This document shows positions 1-9,600 of a stretch of DNA of 43,521 nucleotides, in pieces. The DNA comes from a virus. Within the stretch, counting starts at the first letter, position 1, and every line of letters begins with the position of its first letter. The stretch spans positions 1 to 43,521 of IMG/VR virus record IMGVR_UViG_3300022745_000062, one strand, 5' to 3'. The position numbers and the translations under genes were made by a program. The notes under the pieces were generated by a model. That model did no database searches and was not told the origin of the DNA. It saw nothing but the letters and a program-made list of their open reading frames with translations.

Positions 1-16
1 CACCGCTGATGGTGAA
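1..16. repeat. Terminal direct repeat, left copy (assembly overlap)
   Basis: The first 16 bases are identical to the last 16 bases of the window. The structural gene that crosses the ends stays open only when the two copies are merged into one. With both copies kept the frame shifts and a TAA appears a few codons later. The simplest reading is that the repeat is the overlap of a circular assembly rather than a physical terminus. Confidence 0.85.
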
Positions 17-601
17 CGCCGTGGTCTTCTCCTGCCACGCCACGCCCGAGGTGGCGACAGTTGCTGTGACGGTGGTGGCTGCATCTGGGACTGTGCCTGG
101 GTTAAACCAAGTGTAGCGTAGCTGCCACTTCACGTTGGCCACGGTGGTGTCCGTGGGATACCAATGGAGGTGCATCGTGATATCAGACCCCTCCTTGTAG
201 CCGTGGAGAACCTCCAGGCTGGAGTGGACCTCATCGGGCGTGGCATTCGTTCCGCTGAAGGCGTAGCAGTCCAAACGAGCATCACCGTTGAAGGCGATGA
301 TGGCTGGCGCGGCGGCACCACCCTGTGGTGGCACCAAGCTGATGTTGATGTCGTCGGTGACCGTAGCAGCACCGTTGAATTTCATCGTGCCATCAGCCTC
401 GAAGGTGGTGTTGTCCGTGTTGGTGCCGAACTTCTTGGTGCCGGTGATGGTCTCTGCTCCTGCGATGTGGACCACCTCGCTGTCGATGGCGTAGGCACTC
501 AGGTCCACGTTACCGGCAGCGTAGCCTCCACCGACGTAGTTGGTGTAACCACCACCTCCTGGCTCGTAGACTGGGTCAGTGCTTAGCTGTGAGCGGACCA
601 T
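1..601 (-). CDS. Virion structural protein, N-terminal part (continues at 43521-43354)
   Basis: This gene starts with an ATG at 601-599 directly after the TAA of the giant virion protein and runs off the left edge, re-entering at the right edge and ending at 43354. After the 16-bp overlap is collapsed it encodes 250 residues. The N-terminus is Gly/Tyr-rich and the middle has short beta-type segments with a conserved-looking stretch containing HLHWYPTD and VKWQLRYTW. I recognise the type from podovirus genomes, where it lies beside tail-fibre genes, but know no established function; a small tail or fibre accessory protein with a beta-sandwich is a reasonable inference. It is the last gene before the tail fibre, which has its own AGGAGG ribosome site. 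No membrane segment or signal peptide is visible. Confidence 0.75.
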   Translation of the reverse strand, partial: MVRSQLSTDPVYEPGGGGYTNYVGGGYAAGNVDLSAYAIDSEVVHIAGAETITGTKKFGTNTDNTTFEADGTMKFNGAATVTDDINISLVPPQGGAAAPAIIAFNGDARLDCYAFSGTNATPDEVHSSLEVLHGYKEGSDITMHLHWYPTDTTVANVKWQLRYTWFNPGTVPDAATTVTATVATSGVAWQEKTTAFTISG

Positions 602-3600
602 TTACTTCTTCCCCTTTCCGGTGGTGACACCCTTGCCGAACTCCAGGATGTTGTCGGGGTTCTCTTCTCCTTCAGCATAGTGCTTCAGATACTTCGTAGT
701 GGCCGCAGCTTGGGCAGTGCCAGGGATGCCGAGCAGGTAGCCGGTGGCCTCCACCTCCTTCAGGATGAAGTCGCCGAGGTCGTCCTTCCCTTCGGCGTAG
801 CGGATCGGGTTGACGGACAGCGCATGGGCCACCTTGGTGAGGGTGCCCACCGCAGGCGAGAACCGCCAGTCGGTGAAGGGCTTGCCCGCCAGTGCGTTGT
901 CCATGACACTGCCGAAGTCGCGCACGATGGGGGCAGTGCCCATAGGCGCGGTAACAGCCTTGCGCAGGATCCAACCCTCAATGTCCTCCTTGTCCTCGGG
1001 CCACTGGCCCTTGAGCAGGTCGCCGAGGATGTTGGCCATGATGACGGCCAGCAGCACACCGGAGAAGGTAGGGATGCCCTTCATGCCGTTGATGTTGTGC
1101 CCAGCGTTGCGGAGCGCGTTGTAGTTGCTGGTAGCGTCACCCATGAACATGGTGACGAGCTGCACCCACGGGTTCTTGTTGGCCTGGATGGTAACGAGGT
1201 CCTTGGGTGCGGAGGTCATGAGCTTCATACGCACCGTGCGGTCGGCTTCCTTGACGGCCTGCTCCTGGTCACCGTGCTTCTCCATGGACTGCTGGTAGGA
1301 AGCCAGCCACGCAGGCCAGCTCACGAAAGCATCCATCATCCCGAGCCCAGCGAAGGCGGCGCGGTTGACCTTGGCCGATACGGAGGTGTCGCCCTTCAGC
1401 TCGTTGAGCCTGCTGCGCAGGTCGCGGTCGAGGTTGTCCTTGCGCTGAGCCATCTCCGGCGAGAGGTCGGTGATCATCTCCACGAGCTTGGTGTTGTTGG
1501 TCATGAGCTGGGTCATGGCCGACAGGAGCTTCTTTGGGCTCACACCGTAGTCGCCAGGGGCGATGACGCGAGTAATGTCGGAGAGCTGCACGATGAAGCT
1601 GGAGAACTTGAAGCCGATGACCGCAGCAGCCGTGTTGGCCTTGAGCGCAGCCATGAGCCGGTTGGGACCGGACATGCCCGCAGACGCACCAGCGTTGCGG
1701 TCGCTGGCGATGTTCACCAGCCACGGCATGAGCTGGGCCTCGTAGGCTTCGCCGATGTGCTCCTTGATGAGCTTGGAGAAGCGATCGCTGCTGAAGAGCC
1801 GGTTCAGGCTGAGCACCACCTCGCGGTGGGTGAGGTCCTTGATCTGGTTCGTCAGCTCAGCCGTCATGATGCGGTGGAAGTCGAGCATGAGCGGGTAGGT
1901 CTTGCCCGTCAGCTCCTTGGTGTGTCCGGTGCTGGTGGTGGCGCGGCTGTAGCCGTTGGCCGTCATGATCTGCTGGACGGTGCCGCCCTCCTGCTTCTTG
2001 GCGATCTGCCCGTTGAGGTGAGGGTCGGCCACCAGTGGGAAGTAGCCGCCCTCAAGGCGAGCGGAGAGGCGCCCATTCTCGTCGTAGACATCGAAGGCGC
2101 GGTTCTCCTCCCACTTGGGTCGGATGCCGGTGAGCCGCTCTTCGAGGTCGAGCACCAGCGGCTTCATCGCGTCGAAGGACTGCCATATCGCGGACACCAG
2201 CTTGAAGTCGTTGGGGCCGAGCTTGGCGAAGGCCCGTGCCAGGGTCTCGTTGTTGAGGCCCATGCCAGCGTTGCCCATCATGAGCTTCTCGTAGCGCGTC
2301 TGCTGCCCGTTGTAGAGCAGCATGGTGATGATCTCGGCGCGGGAGGTGGGGTGGTCGAGACCGATCTCGAAGGTCTCGTCCATGGACTCGCGGTATTCCT
2401 TGGGCATGGCTTCGTAGGCGTCGAGCACCACCTTGTTCACCGCGAGGGTGAGCTTGTAGTCCTCGTGCTGGGCCTTGGCCACACGGTCCCAAATATAGCG
2501 ATGCGCGGGGCCGTTCACATCCTTGCCGTCGATCCAATTCACGAGCTGCTCGATCTTCACCATCGTGGCGTCGAGGCCCTGGAGCAGGGCACCGGCCTTG
2601 TAGGACTTCTTGTTCCGCCGCACGTCGCCAGCGCTGAGGATCTTCTTCGCGCCGGGTAGGTTGGTGATCGCTGCAGCCTCAAGCTCATCGAGCATGGTCT
2701 CGTAGGCCACGCGCTTGCCATCGATGATGGTGCCCAGCTCCTGATAGGCGAGGTGCTTGATGTTCTTCAGCGCGTCCTTCAGGTCACGCAGCTCGGCGAC
2801 GGTGAGCTGGCGGTAGTTCCGCAGCTCCAGCTCATCGAGCAGCCAAGGCGCGATGACGGTGTCCTCGGCGTTGACCATGCGCTGCTGCACCCACTCGCCC
2901 AGCGATTCGCGGTTGGCGATGCGCTCGTTGGTCTCACGCTCGATGCTGAAGCGGTCGCGGAGCGCGTCGAACTGGGCGAGGTAGGAGCCACCAGCCTTGC
3001 CCATGTTGCCGCGCACGGCGGCTGAGTCGTTACGCTTCACCCAGGTGCGGAAGTCCTCGGCCATGCGCTTGGCGTCGAGGGCCTCCTTGTAGAGGAAGTG
3101 GGAGAGCATCTCCCGCTCCTTCGCCTGGGCGGCGGTGTCGTAGTCGCCCTTGAGCGCAGCCCGGTAGGCTTCGTTGCCGTGCTTGCGCTGGTCAGCCAGG
3201 AAGCGGTCGGGCCGAAGCTCCCAGGCCTTCATCCGGCTGACGTGAGCGCTGGCGGCGAGCCGGAAGCCCTGGAGCTTCTGGAAGACCGACGCCTGCCGTG
3301 CCCGTGCATCATTATCTGCGGAGATGCGCTGTTGTTCCTGAGCAAGGGCCTCCCGGTCGGTGGCCGCTGCTCTGGCCTGGGTGGTGGCCTCTTCGTTAGC
3401 CTGACCCACGGCCTGACGCACCGCTGGTCGCATTTCGGCTTGCTTGCGACGTAGGGCCAGCAACTCGGTGGCCAGCACCTTCTCCCGGCCCTCGCCCATG
3501 AGGGTCTCCTGGGCAGCTTCGCGCAGGGCGGCGGGGTCGCGGAGGAGGTCGGGGTGGGTCTCCTGGATGAGGGTCTTGGTCTGCTCGTTGATGACCTGGG

Positions 3601-6600
3601 TCCGCGACGGCAGGTCGGTGAGTGCCTGGACGAGCGCGTCACCGCTACCGTCGAAGAGGTTCAGGTGGGCAGCCAGCGCGTCACCATCGGCACCTTCGGG
3701 GCCGTAGACGCGAGCGATGCCCTCGGTGCCCAGCTTGGTGAGGATCTCCCTGCCGTAGCGCTCGACCAGCCAAGCGGTGCGGAGCTTGGGCACCTCGGTC
3801 TCGCCGTCTGCCATCTTGCCGCTGGTGATGGCCAGCAGCGCAGCGTATTCAGGACGGGCGTTGACCTCGGCAGTGACCTGGGCCTTCAGCGTGGCGAAGG
3901 CTTCCTTGTAGTCGGCCTTCTGCTCGCGGGCGAGCTGGCGCATGAGCTTGGTGGTGAGTCGCTCCTTGGCCGCATCGACCTCCTTGGCCACGGCCTTGCT
4001 GTAGACCTGGAACTCAGCCTGGGACATGCCCGCCTGCTCAGCCGTGGTGAACATCTTGGTGATGTCCTTCGACGCCTCCTCGATCTCGCTCTCGGCAGCG
4101 TAGAGTCGGTCGAACACTCCGCGCACTTCGTCGTTCATGTCCACCTTCACACCGAGCATGCTCCTGCCTTGCTCAGCCAACGTGCGGGCCAGCTTCGACA
4201 GCCAGCGCGAGAAGTTGCGGAAGCTGGACTGGATCTCCGGCACCGGGGCCTTGCCCTCCATCAGGTAGACGAGGTGACCATCGGCGAACTTCTCGTGCAT
4301 TGCGGTGGTGATCTGACTGCGGTTCTCGACACCGAACCACTTGAGGATCTTTGCGTAGTCCTCCTTCACCGACTGGTCGGCGTTGTGGTCGTCGGCCATG
4401 TCGCCGAGCAGCTCAAGGTAGAAGTGACCAAGCTCGTGGAAGATCGTGCTCTTGTCCTCGCCTTCCAGCAGGGCAAGGTTGAACTGGCGCGGCTCGCCGG
4501 TCTTCGGGTTGGTGGCGAACTCCAGGAAGCCACGCTCTGCGCCCTTCTCGCCAGCGTAGTAGGTCTCCAGGGTCTTGATGGCAGACGCATCGAAGATGAC
4601 GTAGTTGTAAAACTTCTCACCCTCGAAAGCACCACGGGACTCAGCGTCAAGATACTTCATGCCCTTCACTCCAGCGGCACTCAGAGCTTCGGACGCAGCC
4701 TTGTCGCTGCCCAGCGTCTCCGACAGCGTGAAGTAGATGTTCCTGCCGTTGTCCTTCAACGTCCTGGCTATCTGGCGCCCTGCGTCTGCCTTGCCCTTGA
4801 ACGCAGCAGTGACAACCTCGGCCACAGCAGACCTGACACTGTCGGGCTGATTGGGCAGTGGGCGCTCTTGCACCAACAGGTTGCTGTCGTCCGGCAGGTC
4901 TACCTTGTAGAGCTTACCGCTGGGCACTTCGAGCTTGGTTGCGTCGCCGCTTTTGATAAGCTGAACGGCTTCGCGCAGCGCTTCACGCTCAGCGAACGTG
5001 TAGCTGCTGAACCTATCGTTGGCTCTGTCGCGCAGCGACTCGATAGCGTAGTCGGTGTTGCCGTCATACATGTAGAGCGCGTAGGCGGCTTCGTGGCGTG
5101 GGTTCGTGGAATCGAAAGGCCTTCCGTCTCCCAGCGGGTTGTTCAGATCCGGCTCTACCAGCGAGGTTCTGTAATACTCGGCCACCTGCCTGTTTCCAGC
5201 GAAGTAGAGACCCCAACCATAGGTCTGGTTGCCCTCGCCCTTGCCGATGTGGTCGAGGGTGAACTGCGAGAAGTTGTAGGGCGAGCCGTGGTAGGCAGGC
5301 TGCGCCACACGAGTCACACCGCCCTGTGCGTTGGTGATGTCGAGCTTGCCACCGTGCGGGCGCACCGGGATGGTGTCGTGGCCCAGCATGACGATGGCTC
5401 GTCCCGGCACCCCAGCCGCAGGGCTGATGTAGCCGTCGTAGCCGCCAGCGATGATGGCATGCTCGATGGCGTTGCCGTCGCCGGGGTGGGCAGTGCGAAT
5501 GCCCTCGGGGTCAGCTTCGAGGTCGTAGAGGTTCGTGGCGCGGAACTCGTAGGGAATGTCGCCCCTGACCACACGCTCCTTGGCAGGCAGACCTCCGTCC
5601 TCGCTGAGGTAGCCGTAGGTGCGCTTCAGCAGCGGGGAGTCGCTGGGCTCAGTGCTCAGCCGCTGACGCTCGCGGCCCGCAGAGCCCTGGCCGTAGAAGC
5701 TGCCGCCGAGAGCGGTCAGGCCTTCGGCATTTCCGTAGTGGACGGCATGGGCTTCGACGGCATGCTTGCCTCGGCCTCGGGCTTGGAAGACAGGAACGCC
5801 TCCACGCCCTGCACCAGATCCTGCATCGCCCCAGCCGTGCTGGGTGAAGTAGCGCTCGTTGAGCTTCTCGACTTCCTTACGCCCACGACGGACGGCCCGG
5901 TCTTGAAGACTGGGTGCCCCTTCGGTGCCGGTGTCACTTTCAGCTTTCGCATCAAACGCTCCTCTCTCTACAAGGTTGCTCGTCGCCTTGTAAGAGACGA
6001 GCTTCAAGTCTACATCGGCAGGAACCACCGAGGCCACAACCTCGGCAATTCTACTGTGCAGTTGTGCTGCTGTTTCTGGTGACGGGGTGAAGTCGAAGGC
6101 GACGATGCGGATACTGGCGGGATCGCTCGCGTCGGGGAATACCGGCAGGCCTGAGGCCTCCAGCGCACGTCCCAGGTCGAGCAGCTCCCCCTTGCTGAGC
6201 GGCCTGCCCAGGTCCACGGACACGGCATTATGCTCCTCGACCGGCGCGTTGGGGTCGGGCTTCGCATTCCAGGCCACTGCGTCCTGGTCGTTCATCACGT
6301 CGGCTGCGATCTGCGCGGCCTCGTTGAGCTGGGCCTCGTCCGTCACACGGAGCACGAAGGCCGTCACCGGGTTGGACTCACCGTCCCAGTAGCCGTGCCC
6401 CTGCTTGGTCTCGTCCACGCTGATGCCAGCGTCGCGCAGAGCGTTGAGCACGATGCCCATCTTCTCGGCGTGGTAGGACTCCAACTGCTCAGGCGTGGCG
6501 TTGGCGATGCCGGGGAAGATGCCGCTGCGCACGTTACCACCGGGCATGGACTCAGCGGTGAGCTGGCCCATGAAGTAGTCCGTAGCGGTAGGACCCTGGA

Positions 6601-9600
6601 AGAGCTTGGTGGTCTGGCCCGACCAGCTCGGCGGGGTGATGCCACCAGCGTTCTGCACGATGGCGTCGCGGACCTGCTCCTCGGTCAGATCGCCCTTCTT
6701 GAACTTCGACCACAGGTCTGCGGTGGACCAGTAGAGCGTGGACTTCTTCACGTCCTCGCCCTTGATCCTGCGGACCTCGGAGCCCTTCTTCTGGTTGGCC
6801 TCGAAGAGCCCACGCACGGACTCCCAGGTGATGCTCTGCATCTCGCGGGGCAGCACACCGCGCTCCGCAGCCGCTCGCTTGTAGGCCTCGAAGAAGAGAC
6901 CGTAGGAGCCCCGGATGCCGACAGCGTTGGACTCGTTTCCTCTGAAGTTGAAGGTAGCCTCTTCGTCCGCAGCAGCCAACGGCATGAGCAGGCCAGCCGC
7001 AGCAGCGTGGGTGTCGATGGTGATGTAGTTGGCGTCGCTGGGGTCGAAGATGTTGTTGTAGAAGTTGCGGACCTTGTTGGCGGTGCCGATGGCTTCGTGG
7101 ACCGCTTCCGGCGACGCATCCTCGAAGACACGCACCACCTTGGCGAGTTGGTCGAAGCCCGCGAGCCAGCCTAGCGCACGGGGCTTGGTGCCAGCCTTGT
7201 TCGTGGCTTTGCCGAGCGGGGTGCCCTCGGGCGTGGTGATGTTGAAGGTCTTGTCACCGTGTGCCTCGGAGTAGGTACGCAGCCACACGGCCTTGTCGAA
7301 GTCGGAGGTCAGTTCGCTGAGCTTCTTGCCTCGGATGTTGGCGAGTGCAACCTTCTCCTTGGCGATGCTGGGCGTGGACTTGGCAATGGCCGACATCTCC
7401 TTCGACCACACGAAGTCCTGCTTGGTGGCGAGCACGTCGAAGACCTGACGGGCCAGCTCGATGTTGCTGAACCACTCCTGCTGCGGAGACAGCGCAGCGA
7501 GGATGCCTGCAGCCTGCTGCAGGGTCTTGCCGTGCATGTCGGCGAACTGCTGAGCGATGGTCTGCGCACCGTCATACCAGAGCTTGGCCCGGTTGCGCAG
7601 GTCGGCGGGCATCTTGTCGAAGAGGAAGAGCAGGTTGCCCTTCACATGCTCGATGAAGCGGTTGGCGCGGGACTTGTCCGAGCCCTTTCCGAGCTTGATC
7701 CCAGGCCACGAGGCCACGGTGTCGAGCACGGTGGTGAGGGTCTTGGGTGCGGCGAGCATCGCTTCGAGGTCGGTCACCAGCTTCGCGGTGAGGTCCACAG
7801 CGGTGCCCGCAGCGGACGGCACACGGGCGGGCAACGGCTGCCAGAGGCGCGTCTGCGCCACCTTGAGTTGACCGGTGACGGCATCGCGCCGGGAGCCCTG
7901 CACAGCGTAGTCGGCACGGGCCTGCTCGATGGTCGTGGGGCGCGAGCCCACGATCCTGTCGTCGCGCCACACGCTCCAGGCGTCTTCGCCACCGTGGTTG
8001 TAGTAGAGCCCGTCGAAGCCCTTGGCCTTCAGGAACTCAGCCGCAGCGTCCGGACCGCCAAGCTCCGTCTGCATGTGCGCCCACAGGTCGCCACCAGACA
8101 GGTTGGTGGACGTGAGCACGCCGAACTGCACAGCCTCAGTGGGGGTGTAGGAGGTCTCAAGGCTGGCGTCGAAGGGCGTGTAGTTGGACCGCAGCGTGGC
8201 CCGCCACAGCCCGTTGGGGTTGCCCTCGGCATAGGCCAAGCTGACATCAGGTCCCGCCGACAGGTGGAGCCCAGGCCCCATGCTGCCGCTGGCCGACGCG
8301 CCCAGGCCCTCGGCCTTGAGCGCACCGAAGCCGGTCGCTACTGTGCCGTGCCAGAGGCTTGCTGGCGGCTGGACTCCTCGGCCAACTTGGCTTCGTGTGC
8401 GGCCTTCTGCTCCTTGGACGCTGCCGCTTGGAACTCGCCCAGCAAGCGGAGATACTCGCGCTGAGGCTCGCCCTCCTTCCGTGGCCGGAACTTCGGCAGG
8501 GGTCGTGCCCAGGTCAGGTCGAGAGGTGCGCTCGGTGAGGGCATAGTCAGCTCCGTATTGGGCGTCGAGCTTAGCATGGATGTCCTTGGTGATGTTGAGC
8601 TGTTCCTGCTTGAACAACTGCGCGATTGTCTTCTTAACCCTCGGGGCCTGGATGGCGAGTACACGAGCGTAGCTGTCGGCCACCTCGCCCGCCTGCCGCT
8701 CGGTGAGAGCGCTCGTGGCCTGCATGAGCATGCCTGCGATCTGCTGCCGGACGTGCTCGCGCTCGGGGTCCTCGGCGGGGAGAGCGGCCATTGCCTTACG
8801 CTGCTCCTCCTGCACCTGCTCCTGGGCGAAGGTGTTGTGGACCTCCGCGATGGTGGGGCCACCCTGGAAGACCCTGGTCATGTCGTAGATGGACTGGAAG
8901 TCGTCGGTGCCCGCGATCTCGTTGGCATAGTGCCCGGTCGGCACCACGAGGTCGCTGCCGTTCTTGATGGCCATGTCGAAGTCTTCGCCAGTCACACCGA
9001 GCTTGCCGGTGGCGAAGGCGCGGACCTCTTCAGCGCTGAGGCCACGCTCGGTCTGGTAGTAGCGCATCAGACCCTGCGCGTCGATGAGCAGGTTGTCCAG
9101 ACTCCCACCCTCCGTGACCTGCTGCACGAACTCACCATATTTGGCGGGCGCATGCTTGACGAACTCAGACCGCAGCTTCTCGTCGTGGAGCGACTGGATG
9201 AATGCAGTGTTCTGCGCGGCGTGTGCGGCCTGCGAGCCGTGCAGCACACCGCCCATCAAGCCGCCCATGCTCGCGCCACCCACGAAGTTCATGATGGCGT
9301 TGGAGGCCCACTCCTTCGCGGTCTTGTCGGGCTGGTAGGTGATGTAGGCTGCGAGGTCTTCGCCGAGACCCTCCATCACTTCCTGCATGCCTTCCTTCGC
9401 ACCTTGCGCGGCAAACGAGGCCAGCCGCTGGCGAGCACGAGCTGCGAAGGTCGCGCCCCACGGAGACTTCGCCACCTTGGTGAAGAGGTCCTCCATGATC
9501 TTGGCTTCGATGGGCGAACCAGCCGCACCGGAGAACAGGCCAGCCAGCAGCGCACCAGGAGCCACCACGCGCCACGCCTCTTCCTCGGTCATGCCCTTGG

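Noticed and set aside
1-16. The 16-base end repeat as a physical cohesive or terminal repeat
   Set aside because: It lies inside a structural gene whose frame is intact only when the copies are merged, which fits an assembly overlap better than a packaging end.
680-6082. Long plus-strand open frames antisense to the giant protein (659 codons at 680-2659; 842 codons at 3554-6082)
   Set aside because: They mirror a gene with strong C/G third positions, which produces long antisense frames. Their products are Val/Leu/Gly/His-rich without motifs, and they have no ribosome sites in context.
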